Assembly: GCA_008638375.1 (NCBI GenBank)
Contig: CM018051.1
Location: forward strand, 33,949,740-34,013,739
DNA length: 64,000 nt
Direction: 5' to 3'
DNA from: Nyssa sinensis
Lineage: Eukaryota; Streptophyta; Magnoliopsida; Cornales; Nyssaceae
Shown here: in pieces, positions 9,974-22,220 of the stretch
Layout of the letters: the number at the start of each line of letters is the position of its first letter
Position numbering within the stretch: position 1 is the stretch's first letter
Made by a program: the position numbers and the translations under genes
Notes under the pieces: generated by a model
Seen by the model: only the letters and a program-made list of their open reading frames with translations
What the model was told of the DNA's origin: nothing
Database searches by the model: none

Positions 9974-11801
9974 TCTTGTAATAGGGGACTCTGCATGAAG
10001 GACGTAAATAAAGTGGTTGTTCTGCCTTTGAGGCTCATTTCGTACTTCCCTCTGCTCTTGTCTTTGCTCATGCCTCTGCTCTGTCCGCTGCTGAGCTTGT
10101 CTTTGTGGAGATTCTGCCTCCCGTCCTGCTTAATGAACTCCCGGAGACGTCCTTTCTTTATGAGCTGCTCAACCTCATATCTAAGGGACCTGCATGAGTT
10201 AGTCGTATGCCCATGATCTTTGTGAAAATTACAGTATTTACCTGGATCCCGAAGGCTGGGATCCCTTTTAATCGGTTCTGGCCATCTTAGGTTTTCCTGA
10301 TCTCGGATCTGCCGAAATACCCGATTCAGTGTAGTGTTCAAAGGAGTAAAGTTAGTAAACTCCCTTGGTCCAAAATTATAAATAGCCTTGGGTGCTGTTC
10401 TCTTTTCTGGACTCCTAGCTCTCTTCTTGCTAGGGTCTCTTCTGTGGTCGTCCTTCTTATGATCCTCCCTCTTCGGATTGTCCTTCTGGTTTTGTCCTTT
10501 GCCCTTTTGGGATGTGCGGTTGGCTTCTTCCAAGTTGATGTACTTCCTGGCTTGGTCCATTAATGCGCCATGTCAGCAGGAGGGCTTTTTGTCAAGGAAT
10601 CTCTAAAGCCACCGTAAGCAAGACCAGAAGTTAAGGCAGCTACGACGAAACCTGGGCTGCAGTCAGTGATCTCCGTGAGTTCGGCATTGAAGTGCACAAT
10701 GTAAGCTCTGAGGGACTCTTCCTTAGTCTGGTTGACATTTAGCAGGAATTCTGGTCCCCTTCTGAGCCTTCTGATGGTCATGAAGCTATCCACGAATTGC
10801 CTATCGAGCTCATAGAAGCGGGTAATTGAGTTCGGTGGGAGGTGGTGGAACCATTTTAGAGCAGTACCTTTCAAGCTGGTAATGAAAGTTCAGCACATAA
10901 AAGCGTCAGACACCCCGTGAAGGGCCATCGTATGCTAGTAGTGCGATAGATGATCTCCTGGGTCTCCAGTCCCATCATACATGGTGAACTTTGGCACAAT
11001 GAAGTTCCTTGGCTTTTCTTCTGACATGATGGCAGGAGTGAATAGGGTGGCAAGTCTTCCGAGCAGCCTGGCCAACTCATCCTGCTCTGGAGGGTTCTAG
11101 ACACCTCTCAAAGCTACTGTTCGGTCCATAGATTCCGTAATTACCTCGACCTTCCATGGGTCTCTGAGCCAGACTTCTTATGAACCTTGCCTTATAGCCT
11201 CGGTTTCAAGGTAGTCGGGCTGAGCACGTCCCTCGGACGGAAGAGGGTTCCGAGCTGGAGGGATTGGTGCTGCTTGGGGATGAGGCTCCTGTGGTGCCGG
11301 ATGTGCTCCCGAAGCCCTTGGAATTGGGGCTCTAGTAGGGCTTCGGTAGGGGACATCAAGGATGAAGGCTGATGTTCTCCAACCTGGGGCTGCTGATGGC
11401 TGTGGATCTCTGCCAATGTGAGCAACACCCTGAGGGTGCCCAGGCTGGTTATTCGAAGCCTGCTCATGGGGCTCTTTATTCTCAGTGATAATATGGGCTT
11501 GTGTTCTTTCAACAATATTGATCAGCGGATTAAAAGGACTCGTCCCTTGATTTTGTGTAAGCATTGCCAGAGTTCTAGATATGGCAAGTAGCTGTTCTTG
11601 CACTAGCTCGTTGTGTCATTTGATTGATTCAATCTCTTGTCGCATGGGATCAACCGTCGGCCCTCTTGCTCGTGGGGCAGGCAGTCGATGTTGAGAGCTT
11701 TGTGGATTTTGAGTGTTCTGCCTTGGTCGGAGATTGGGGGCCATGTGTCTCCGATGAGAAGGAGAATAAGTTTGTGAATAGAGCACTTGGAGATTAGTCA
11801 T
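9922..11801 (-). pseudogene. Tat element gag
   Basis: Start chosen at the ATG of 11801-11799, right behind the PBS, beginning MTNLQVLYSQTYSPSHRRH. A TGA at 11616-11618 interrupts it. The frame continues in 11615-11178 with a proline-rich linker. The capsid core is in 10874-10560, with GTALKWFHHLPPNSITRFYE and FVDSFMTIRRLRRGPEFLLN, typical of the retrotrans_gag family. The last third (10560-9922) is lysine/arginine-rich and holds a zinc-knuckle-like CNFHKDHGHTTNSC. Frameshifts separate the pieces near 11180, 10870 and 10560. The protein would form the particle and bind the RNA. Confidence 0.88.
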
Positions 11802-11803
11802 TC

Positions 11804-11821
11804 CCACAGACGGCGCCAAAC
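11804..11821 (-). other. Primer binding site of the Tat element
   Basis: Directly inside the 5' LTR the minus strand reads GTTTGGCGCCGTCTGTGGG. TGGCGCC followed by a GT-rich stretch is the usual PBS of plant Tat-type elements, complementary to a tRNA 3' end including CCA. The tRNA species is not assigned. Confidence 0.8.
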
Positions 11822-12403
11822 TGATGCTGCACTTTTCGGCTAGCAAGAAATCTGGGCTCCGCGACCTGTAGAACACTTAAAAAGGGGGATCAGAGCGCCA
11901 CCGGATTGGCTCCGACAGTAGCCACTCTGATGCTTAAGTAAGTAAACTGAATTGAAAAGATTGTATTGAAATCCAAAGAATGAGCATGAAAATAAAGCGT
12001 ACCTTTAGGGTTTAATTTATAGGTCGTGGCTTTCCTAAGTTGATTAGGATTTGGAGCAATGAAAGTAGGGATTTGATCATCGGAGATAGCAGTTTCCTTA
12101 TTGGACATTGCACCATAGATAGAGATAAACATGTGTAGCAGTTTCCTCGTTGAAGATTGTTTCCTTATTCCCTACTCGGCAGCCGTTAAGGCGGTGATGA
12201 GCCCTGGGGTGTTGCTCTGGAGTCCTGTGATTAACTCTGTGACCTTTATCTGGATATGTATATGCTCTGGAGGCATGTGCTCGGCCACCTCCGATCTTTT
12301 AGTCTGTCCTGAATGGTCGAGCGCTAGCCACTAGCCGAGCGTGAGCTGGACTATAGACATACGTGTCGAGTGATGATTGGTCTTGCTCTTTTGTGGTATA
12401 TCA
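11822..12403 (-). repeat. 5' LTR of the Tat element
   Basis: 582 bp, TGATATACC at its start on the minus strand and GCAGCATCA at its end, giving TGAT/ATCA inverted tips. The PBS joins it on the inside and the TSD ATTAG on the outside. The 3'-terminal 211 bp match the other LTR; the remaining 370 bp do not align well with it. Confidence 0.9.
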
Positions 12404-12408
12404 ATTAG

Positions 12409-13117
12409 AAAACATAACTTATTTATTTAAAAATGACATTAGAAGTTTTTTATGTTTTAAGTTGAGTATTTTATATATTTTTTTTATAATAAACCAGATG
12501 TCATTAAAAAGTTACTTATAAGATGTTATTTCTATAAAGAAATTTATTTACATGTAAGAGATATTTTTTGATTAATGAAAGTATAAAAAAAATTAAATAA
12601 TTAATAATTTTTATAATTAATAAATTTTTAATTTCTCATTTCTATTAAGTATAAGAGGGTAACTGTACTTTTAAGAGTTGTAAAATTGGCCTTATGGTGT
12701 GCTTCTCTAACACTTGTGGATGACTTTGTAATTTATTTTGAGGTGTTGGACAATTCAGTCGTTGGTGATGGGTTTTAAAATACTTGAATTTTATTTTATA
12801 GTATCGTCATGTCACCTACATGTCTCATGTAATATGTGGTGATGTTTACTTTAAAATAGGAAAGTTAAAATTGTGCAATCTTGCTAATTTTCCCAACAAA
12901 TTTGATGGCTTGATCTTTTTGTGGGAAATATTATTTTTTCTTTTATTTTAAACCATAAAGCATGTGAAGAATTGGTGCAGAAAAATTAGTAAATATAATT
13001 TTCATAGCATATAAGTCATAGTTGTCAAATTATCCAAGTGATAGACCAAGTTTATTGATTAGGCAACCACCTAATCAAAAGACATGATACCAAAGTAATA
13101 TAGAACATTCTTATTCT

Positions 13118-13158
<41 letters not shown>

Positions 13159-13796
13159 CACAACTAGTTATTAATAATATTATTTCATGCTAGTAAACAA
13201 AAGCACAGAAATAAAATAGATAATGTAATAAAAAACACTTGAATGAAAGTTAACTTATTTACATAAAAAAATCTCTTGATAATTCAAAAAATAACATTAA
13301 ACAGAAATGACAAAATTTTAAGTAATGACCATTAAATAGGTCACAAATACAATTTATTTTACTTTGGCAAGCAAGAAATAAATAGTTGGGGGAGGGTTGA
13401 TAAGTTAACATTAGCATGATTTTCTAATAAAATTAGCTGTTGTATAAAAATGGCATCTAAATAGAATAAAATGTTACTTTATATATAAGAGTTTCAATTA
13501 CAAATAGTTAATGTTTGGAATATTTTCAATCTCTTCTTTAATCTCACATAATTTATATTAGGACCAAGGGGTCTGATGTTGTAATTGGCTAATATTGTTT
13601 GCCAAGATATGCTTTAACTGTAATCATTGCATTAGCCATAGGCTTAAAGTATCTCAATGCCTATTTTACTTCAAGACGATTGAAGCATTATTGTCGTGCA
13701 TATCTACCGGCCGACTTAGTTCATGAAGGGTAATTTGCCTATTTTGGACTTTTGTTTTGATTTGGATCTCACACATTGCATGCATTGCATATAGAA
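12409..13796. other. AT-rich spacer with (TA)n microsatellite
   Basis: DNA between the Tat element and X copy K. No coding or LTR signal recognised. It includes a 34-bp TA run at 13124-13157. This is part of the host site of X copy K, which continues at 57515. Confidence 0.6.
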
Positions 13797-13997
13797 TGTC
13801 ACATCTCTAGCCCCACCATAAACAAGTTAAAGATAGTGACTGACCAGTCAGGTACCTCGCTAATACACTACCATTCATGTATTATATTAGTGACGTGTCC
13901 AACTCAAGGCCATCAATTTGCATATAATTCCATGCATTTACAATATAACATTGCAACGGAAAACATAACATGGTAGAGCATAATCTGGTAGTACAGT

Positions 13998-16900
13998 TGT
14001 CACGCCCCAAGCCCCAAAGATTTGATGGTGATCCTGTAAATCAAGGTCAAAGTAAATAAATTCATTTACAGCTCAAACCACCCTGTAATATGCATATTCT
14101 CACTTGAGTTTTTCATAACAAAAATATTCATTCACATTCCATACACATAAGCCAACAAGGTTTCCATACATAAATTTCAAAAGTGTATTCATCCTCTGAT
14201 TCTTATTTCTAAGTCAAAGGAATACTAGTCTTGTTGTGACTTCTGAACCTTCACATCAACATATAAAGACCATAAGGCATTTTTCATTCCCAAAATAGCA
14301 AAAGACCAAAATAGAAGTTAAGTTTAATTACGTCAAAAAAAAAAAACATAAGAGTCCAAAAGAGATGTCATTTTAATCCATGTCATCAAGCGACCAACTC
14401 CTTGCCATTACTTGCATTTGGTAGGGGCCAATGCAACAACCCCAATAGAGCAACTAAATAAAGGAAAGAATAAATGGTGACAAGGATAGGCATGTATTAA
14501 GTGTAGTGTCAAGCAAGTGTCACCAAGCATTACCAAACATTTCAATTCAATGAACATTTATAGCATGATCAATTGAAATAAGAACATCAATACAACAATA
14601 GTAACATATTTCAATTCTAACAATAAGAATGCAACACAAAAGGAGGTTACTTAGGTAATCATCACCTCACATATCTCAGTAGTACTACTTTCTACTTCCA
14701 CTTCTTCTGTAATCCTTCAAGAATACCTAATGGCCCCCGGTTAAGCCTCAGTGATTTTTGGGCTACTAACCTGATGGAAACATACAACCACCCACGGGAG
14801 GTTACGACACAATCCCCGTCACAAAAACGTTGGGTAACTATTCATGACTTCCCCTTTCTCAACTTGTAATTTCTTCTTTTTATTTCTTCCCTTTTCTCAA
14901 CTCTTCAACTATCTAGATTGTCCTTCATTCCTCAAAAAGCATTTATTTAATCTTTCATTTAATAAAGGGTATCCAAAGGGGTAATATCATTCACATCAAA
15001 GGGAAAATGTCTTATATGCAATACAACTAATAATTTCACCATACATCATTATCATCATCATTTGACTATTTTATCAAACACTTAGTACGCATGTCAACTC
15101 CCTACAAGTTCATGAATAACAAAAAAATAATTTTTGAACATTCAAGTAAAGGAATTTTAAGTCGGCACCATGCAGTGAACATATATTTCAACATTTTAGA
15201 CAAGATATATCAAGTGTTAAGCACACAATATTCATATACTAGTTCATCTAGAAATTTACATCATTCTCTACACAAATTGCATACAAGATGGTCCATGGAA
15301 ACGTCATGTAATGCATATTTTCTTCCTAACATTCATTCTTCACCTAGGTTAGAAGCCCTACCTCCCAACAAGTGTAGATTTGTGTATAGAGAGAGAGAGA
15401 GATTCCAATTTCAAGCTTCAATCCTTACTCCCAAAACCTAAGAAATGATTTATACTGTTTATTTCACTCAACCAAGCTAAATCTACAAAGAATTTCAAGA
15501 AATTTGAGAAGGAAATGAAAAGCCCCAAATTTTACCTTATGTTCTTGAAGAAATGACGCGACCCGAGACCCACCCTCTGCGGATCCCGGATCACGCACCC
15601 GATCTGACATTTCTGTCGAACCAAGGGTTCTTAACTTACTGCACAAACCGTGCTCTTAACATGCAACAACTTAATTACGGAAGATTTGAAAAATATTTAG
15701 TTACAAAAGTTGCATGTTATACATATTGTTCTCAAAAGTGCGGAATACAAAAATAATTTTTCATACATCTGATCTACCCAAGACGTGGACCACATGGGAG
15801 TACTATAAGACTTTCTGTACTGAGTATTACCCCTGTACTGCAAAAGTATGTCCACTGCTATTGCTACTGCTCGTCTACAGCTTCCTTCCCTGAAAAATTT
15901 GGGGAAATAAGGGGTGAGCTAACTAAAGCTCAATAAGTAATTCTCCTTTGCTCTGTCATGTGTACAAGAATATGACAAGGCATTATCCACGAGGAAATAG
16001 GATAAATGCAGATGTACTAGCCAGTCATAAATAAAGATCTCATTAATGAATGCCAACAGTAGGAATTCAAATAATCAACAGTGATAATCAATCTGATAGC
16101 ATTCAAGCAATCACTGAATAATAGTTGTGAAATCTCATGATCAATCGTAATAAAGTAACATGATCAGGCTACGAATGCCACAACACAAGATAATGATATC
16201 AATAAATTTGAGATGCTTGGATAATGGTGGGGCCCGGATACCCTTGTGGCTCACATTTGGGACCGTAGGCCTCGTCGAATGGTCTTGCCCTAAGCTCGTA
16301 TCCAGTGCGCTTAGGCCTCGCTGAATACTACCGCTCTGAGCACGCATCCGGTGTTCGAAGACCTCGTTGGATACGGCTCTGTGCACTGTATAAATAATAA
16401 ATAAATCCCCCGAAAGTTGGACCAAAAGGTCCTATCTAGACCCGAAGGTCATTACTAGCATCGAATGGAAATGTGACTGATCACAAATCTGGCTATTTAA
16501 GGATATATCAAGATCATATAATTTTTGGGTAAGTGAAATGAATTCACATCTGAATCAAGTGCAACTATCTGGCCTTCCTGGCCCTGGGTACAAGTGTACA
16601 ATAAGAACTCAATGCACAAATATACTACTGATCAAGATATATTCATGTAACATCAACAATACTTTCCACATGATAGAGCAATATCAACGTGGTACAATCA
16701 TTCTGGAATATATAAGGAGTACGACAACAGTGTATGTACAAGAAAATATGACTTGGCTCGGAATGTAACACATACAGAGATCAGAGATTACTTACCTTCT
16801 ACTTTCCTTGAACTAAAATGATTTAGACTGCTTTTCTCTTGCCTTTCTGTGTTCCTATAATCCAAGAAACATATCTCAGTCTCTTATCATTTGAATGATG

Positions 16901-19738
16901 CTATTCATCAAATTTTATGTCTTTATTTTATAAGTTCCCCTTTTCCTAAAATAGACCCTACCATTGAGTCCGGAATGCTCAAGAAAGTCGGTTTAGGCTT
17001 TTACTGATTTTAAATCAGACTCCTGGATTGAAAAGGGCAAAACTGTCTTTTGTACTTTATAGGTACTTTTATTTCGGGACCTCTTTTTATAATTTTGACC
17101 TCACCGTTGGATTCAGTGGGTCCGAGATAGTAAGAATACCCATATAACTTGCCTTGTTAGGACACAGGGGTATTTTGGTCATTTTAGGATTTGTTTTCAT
17201 TGTATTTTAATGTTCAGAGTCCCGTCTCGTAAAACAGACCTTATCATTGGATCCGGAATGCCCGAGATAATAAAGTTTGACTATTTATTCGCCCTATTTG
17301 GACTTTTTTTGACTAATTTGTGACTCAGGGGTAAAATAGTAATTTTACCTATTTAATAAATTATTTAAATAATTTATTTTATTATTTTATTATTTATCAG
17401 GGGTATATTTGAAATTAATTTCCAAAGTCTGGGGTCAGATCTGGATTATCTTAAACTATGGGGGTCAAAATGGAATTTGGGAAAGTTTTGGTTTAATTTC
17501 TTAATTTATACAGTGAACCAAACGGTTCACTTGTTGTAACCCTAGACCGGACTGGTTATACAGTGAACCAGCCGGTTCGGGTCATCTCGAAGAACCGGTT
17601 CAATAGGTAATGCTGACGTCGTGATGACGTCAGCCCTAACTTTAAAATTAAAAACCCTTAATTAAAACGGTGTAGTTTTACTTTAAATGGGTTAAACCAT
17701 CCGTAGTTGGGTCGGGACCCGAACCGTTATTGACCCGATACCCGACCCGAACAGTGTTGTCTTCCTCAATAGGGTAAACACTGTTCACCTCAAAACCCTA
17801 AAGTTTGCAGCCTTATTTTCGTGATATTTCAAGATCCTATTGCCTCTGTTTTCTGTTCTAAAGGGTTCCTAAAGCCTTTAGCTATGTTCTTGCATCGCTT
17901 TTGGGGTTCAAATTAAGCTCAAGGTCACGGTTTTGTGTTCAATAGTCATGACCTGCAACTCCATGGTGTATGCTCGTCTGTGACTCAAATTTCATGAAAT
18001 TTTCTCCATTATGATCCCTTCATCATGGGATTCAAGCCCCTATTTCCAAAATCGAGTTTTAGGGCAGTTTCGTGAAATTTCTCACAGAACCCGTGACCTG
18101 CAACTTCATTTTTAGGGGTCTTAGCTAGGGTGTTTCGGTCGTGGCTTGGGGTTTGTGACACCCTCATGGGATCTAGGTCAGGTCTTGAGGGCCAGAGTTG
18201 GGTTTCTTACAGGTCGTTTCAGACCTGCTATCCCAAGGTTTATCCATGGCCGACCCTTATGGGTTTAGTGTTTCAGGTTGCTTCTAAGGCCAAATTTTAT
18301 GCTTTTCTTGGTTCAAATATCTTCTAAACATCATATATATGTATATCAAAGCTTAAAACAGTCTAGACATAGGAAGATTCTAGAGAGAGAAATTCAGGTG
18401 TTTTGGTGGGTTTACCTTGTCTCGATTTTCTCTCTCCTCGACTGAGCTCCTCCTTGTGTGATTCCTTCCCAGTCCTGATTCTCCCCACTCTTTCTTTCCT
18501 TCTGATCCTTTTCTCTTCTTCCCGTGTGTGTAGGATATTACATATGTATATATATATGTATATGTATATAACCATCCAATCCCCCATTTTTCTCCTCTTT
18601 TTGCTCCTCTTATCAAACTTCCCATGCCCATCTCTGATTTCCCCCATCCTTTTCTGATTTTCACCATGCCTCCCTTACTTGTTAGGTTAGATTAGGTTAG
18701 ATATTTTATTACTATAATATATATATATATATATATACATATATAACTCACACACTCATGGCTGCTTTGGCAGCCTACTTGCCTCCCCCCCTTTTTTTTC
18801 TCTTTTGTTTTATTTTAATTTGATTTATGCATGTATGTGTACCTTTATATGTGTTATTATCTACACATACATGTGTACACATGAGTATATACTATATTAA
18901 GTCCATACATGTATATGATTTTATGTTTCCTTAATTCACAATTGCACATGTGCACTTTAATATTTATATAAATATTGCTTGCGCTTACATATGCATGCAT
19001 GCATGCATAGACTGCATGCGTACATGCATTACGAGGCTGAGTTCCGGGTTACCTGTCCTGACCCGGCACTGGTCATACCTGGTCAAGGTCTCTATTTAAG
19101 ATAGTGCAGTGCAATTCATAAAATATAGAGTTTAATGGTCCTGAGTATAATTGGTAAAGTATTGCCCGACCCGGTTGCCTTGATATAAGTGCCCCTTCGG
19201 GTCGGGGTATTACAAGAAATCTTGAAATTTTAACTTTTCAATCAGTAGAAATTCTTCTTATACTTGAATTCTTATGGTGTGATGTGTTTACAAGGCTTAA
19301 AGATTCATGAATGCCCAAGAATTTCGTGAACCCTAAATTTTCCCTTGTCTAGAGAGAGTTTAGAAGAGAAGGGAAAATGAATTTTATGCTCAAATTGCTT
19401 TTTAGCTCGCGACTTAAATTGTTCTATCGCACGGTCGTTTGATCAAACATGCCTTTCATTCAAACGAAGGTCAAACGAATATCAAACAAAATTTGTAGTA
19501 GATTTTCTGGCATTCGTTTGAACGAACAACCCATTCGTTCAAAGGAATGCCAAAAAACCTTATGCATTTTTCTTATTTTTATTGTTTTCCATTTATCATC
19601 CATGTATCATTACTCCATATTACGTTATTTAAATTCTTTCCACCTCATTATTATGTTCGTAAGGTTTATTATCATGCAAAAGTAATATTATTCATTATTT
19701 AGTTCTTTTATTTATTTTCTAACTTTCGAAACGTTACA
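13998..19738 (-). repeat. Tekay 3' LTR, interrupted by X copy C
   Basis: The LTR is in two parts, 13998-15553 and 19220-19738, about 2.07 kb together. It aligns with the 5' LTR at 52058-54064 throughout, with roughly one difference in ten bases by eye. It ends ACGTTACA at 19738 beside the polypurine tract. A TATAAA (minus strand) is near 15447. The end near 19440-19550 holds palindromic TTCGTTTGAACGAAC-type words. A start codon-to-stop frame at 15091-15441 lies wholly inside the LTR and is not a gene. Confidence 0.93.
15554..19214 (-). mobile_element. Family X solo-LTR-like copy C (3661 bp)
   Basis: Starts TGACGCGACCCGAGACCC and ends GGTCGGGGTATTACA, with perfect TSD AGAAA (15549-15553 and 19215-19219). 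The other Tekay LTR shows the empty site with a single AGAAA at 53617-53621. It contains no pol or gag. It carries three diverged tandem modules of about 140 bp (16930-17340) with words like CATTGAGTCCGGAATGC and GGGGTATTTTGGTCATTTTA. A degenerate AAACGACGTCGTTT word is near 17664. Microsatellite-like TA/CA tracts occur at 18540-18570, 18716-18737 and 18990-19010. The frames at 18363-18667 come from a polypyrimidine/TA tract and are not genes. Confidence 0.92.
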
Positions 19739-19752
19739 ACCTCCCCCCTTAA
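19739..19752 (-). other. Polypurine tract of Tekay
   Basis: Plus strand CTCCCCCCTT (19741-19750), i.e. AAGGGGGGAG on the coding strand, directly before the 3' LTR. This is where plus-strand cDNA synthesis would be primed. Confidence 0.85.
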
Positions 19753-19772
19753 AAAAATTTCATCTCCAAAAT

Positions 19773-21290
19773 TTAAATAATACCTCTATCAAGAAATAAT
19801 TCTAGATGTTTGGTGCAAAGTCCATCATCATGCTCCCACATGGCCTCCTCATTGCCATGATGTTGGCATAAGACCTTGACCAAATGAATGGTCTTGCCTC
19901 GCAAAACTTGTTCTCTCAAATCTAGAAGCCAAATGGGTCGTTCCTCATATGAAGCATCCTCCTCAACTCTCAAATTGATCCAATCTAAAACATGGGAAGG
20001 ATCCGACTCATACTTGTGAAGCATAGAAACATAAAACATATTGTGGACTCCTACTAGGTGTGGTGGTAAGGCAAAACAGTAAGCGACCTCTCCAATCCAC
20101 TCGAAGATCTCAAATGGTCTTATGTACCTTGGCACTAACTTTCCACCGCAACCAAATCTACCCAAACCCTTTCGTGGAGCAACCTTAAGGAATACATGAT
20201 TCCCCACCTCAAAAGCTAACGACTTTCACCTCTTGTCTGCATAACTCTTATGTCTACTATATGCCATGAGCAGTCGCTGTCAGATAATCTTTACCTTTTT
20301 TGTGGTTTCCTGAACTAAATCTGGACCAAAAAGTGTCGCATCCCCAACCTCGGTCCAACAAATAGGTGATCTACGAGGTCTACCATACAATGCTTCAAAT
20401 GGTGCCATCTCGATGCTAGCCTGGTAGTTGTTGTTGTAGGAAAAATCCATAAATGGTAAGTGGTCCTTGCAATTGCCTCCGAAATCCATGACGCAAGTGC
20501 ATAGCATATCCTCTAAAGTCTGAATGGTACGCTCTGACTGATCATTAGTCTTTGGGTGAAATGTCGTGCTAAGCTATAACTCGGTGCCCAAGGCTCCCTC
20601 TAGACTTTGTCAAAAATGTGCCATGAAAACTGCATCCCTGTCTAAAACAATAGACACTAAAACCCCGTGAAGTCGAATGATCTCACGTATACACAATCGG
20701 CTAAGCGTATCCACTGAATCTACATTCCTAATAAGCAAAAAGTGTGTTGACTTCATCAGTCGATCCACTACCACCCAATTGGCATCGTGTCCCCGTGGTG
20801 ATTTAGGCAATCCCGACATGAAGTCCATAGTCACATATTCCCATTTCCACTCGGCAATTGGAAGTAGCTGAAGTAATCCTACGGGCCTTTAGTACGTTGC
20901 CTTGACTTGCTGGCAAGTCAAACATCGACTAACAAATTCTGCCACGTCGGTTTTCATGCCTTTCCACTAGTACTGTCTGCAAAAATTGTGAAACATTTTC
21001 GTACTTCACGGATGCATAAAAAATCTAAAATGGTGGAACTCATGCATAACCTCCTCATGACAAGGCTATAAAACATAAACTCGGCTCTGAATCTCAAACC
21101 ATGGTTAGTGTGAAGTGCCCAACTATTGACAGTGTCCCCATAGATAATACGAGTATGAATAGTCTTAGCCTCGGGATCCTACAACTGTAGCTCAAAAACG
21201 CGACTAAGCAAGCTAAGGTGCGCAACAATGGAGAATAGTATGACAACTCCATCGGCCTCATCAAGACACATATCAAACTTCGTCACTACC
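19773..21290 (-). pseudogene. Tekay integrase with chromodomain
   Basis: Leftwards on the minus strand: zinc end with SRCLTCQQVKAT near 20910; core TMDFMSGLPKSPRG (20834, first Asp), STHFLLIRNVDSVDTLSRL, IVLDRDAVFMAHF (second Asp), then FHPKTNDQSERTIQTLEDML (Glu) near 20520. Next is FMDFSYNNNYQASIEMAPFE with the GRPRRSPICW word. The C-terminal part (20207-19773) has GNHVFLKVAPRKG and KLVPRYIRPFEI. It ends in a chromodomain-like segment, VLRGKTIHLVKVLCQHHGNE through AMWEHDD, normally used by chromoviruses to target heterochromatin. Stops occur near 20610 and 20570 and a frameshift near 20215. It would integrate cDNA in the nucleus. Confidence 0.92.
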
Positions 21291-22220
21291 TCTAGCATCT
21301 CTCACTTACGAATGAGTATATTTGCCAATTTTTCATAAAATCTCTTACTAAGCGCGTCAGCCACAACATTGGCTTTTCCCGGATGATATTGTAGGTCAAA
21401 ATCATAGTCTTCCATGTATTCCATCCATCTCCTCTATCTCAAGTTCAAGTCCTTTTGTGAGAAAATGTACTTGAGACTCTTATAATCCAAGAACACCTCA
21501 AATCGTTTGCCATACAAGTAATGTCGCCAACTCTTCAATGCAAAGACTATGGGGGCTAACTCTAAGTTGTGAGTTGGGTAATTCGTCTCATGAGGTTTTA
21601 ACTACCGTGAACCATAGGCAATGACCCTCCCTTGCTGCATGAGTACACATCCCAATATGTGACCTAAAGCATCATAATAGACTGTGTATCCCATTCCACT
21701 ATCGGGAATAGTAAGAATAGGTACAGTAGTGAGACAAGTCTTCACCTATTGAAAAGATCACTCACAAGTGTTATCCCACACAAATCGAATGCCCTTCCTC
21801 TTGAGACGTGCCATGGGTATCACCAACCTAGTAAACCCCTTAACAAAATGATGATAATACCCAACCAATCCCAAGAAGCTACGAATCTCAAATACGTTTT
21901 TTGATATCTCCCACGTTGTAATAGCCTCGATCTTAAAAAGATCTATGGATACCCCGTGCTGTGAGACAACATGTCTAAGAAACTTCACCTTAGTAAGCCA
22001 AAAACCACATTTCTCAAACTTGGGATACAGTCAATGCTCTCGTAAGGTCTGCAATGCAATATGAAAATACTCCTCATGTCTCCCCCTCGAAGGCGAGTAA
22101 ATGAGAATGTCGTCAACAACGAGTAAATGAGAATGTCGTCAACAAAGATAATGATGAAAGTATCAAGGTACGATCGAAATACATGATTCATCAAGTCCAG
22201 GAATATCACAGGGGCATTTG
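21291..22220 (-). pseudogene. Tekay RT 3' part and RNase H
   Basis: The RT resumes after X copy A with [20 protein letters not shown] and the catalytic box [13 protein letters not shown] (near 22150). A short duplicated stretch GAGTAAATGAGAATGTCGTC (22096-22115, repeated at 22121-22140) disrupts the frame shortly after. KFLRHVVSQHGVSIDLFKIE and RSFLGLVGYYHHFVKGF (21988-21758) are the RT thumb/connection. RNase H follows with [38 protein letters not shown] and DALSKRF near 21340. Stops include one near 21757. RT with the FVDD box is typical of chromoviruses. Confidence 0.9.

Larger units (their letters stand above)
4479..12403 (-). mobile_element. Full-length Ty3/gypsy Tat-lineage retrotransposon
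   Basis: A 7.9-kb element on the minus strand with both outer ends visible: TGATGCTACAC at 4479 and GGTATATCA at 12403. It is flanked by a perfect 5-bp duplication ATTAG (4474-4478 and 12404-12408). Order along the minus strand: 5' LTR (12403-11822), PBS, gag, protease, RT, RNase H, a second archaeal-type RNase H, integrase, a minisatellite in the 3' UTR, and 3' LTR (4479 to about 5029). The second RNase H before integrase and the tandem repeats in the 3' UTR are hallmarks of the Tat lineage (established knowledge). At least seven in-frame stops and gag frameshifts show it is dead. The shared parts of the LTRs differ at about 18 of 209 bases by eye, so the insertion is not recent. Confidence 0.93.

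Noticed and set aside
15091..15441. 116-residue frame on the plus strand
   Set aside because: It lies inside the Tekay LTR, and the aligned stretch of the other LTR has indels there; no known domain.
15554..19214. X copy C as a LARD with its own terminal direct repeats
   Set aside because: The first and last few hundred bases do not repeat each other, so it behaves as one LTR rather than a two-LTR element.
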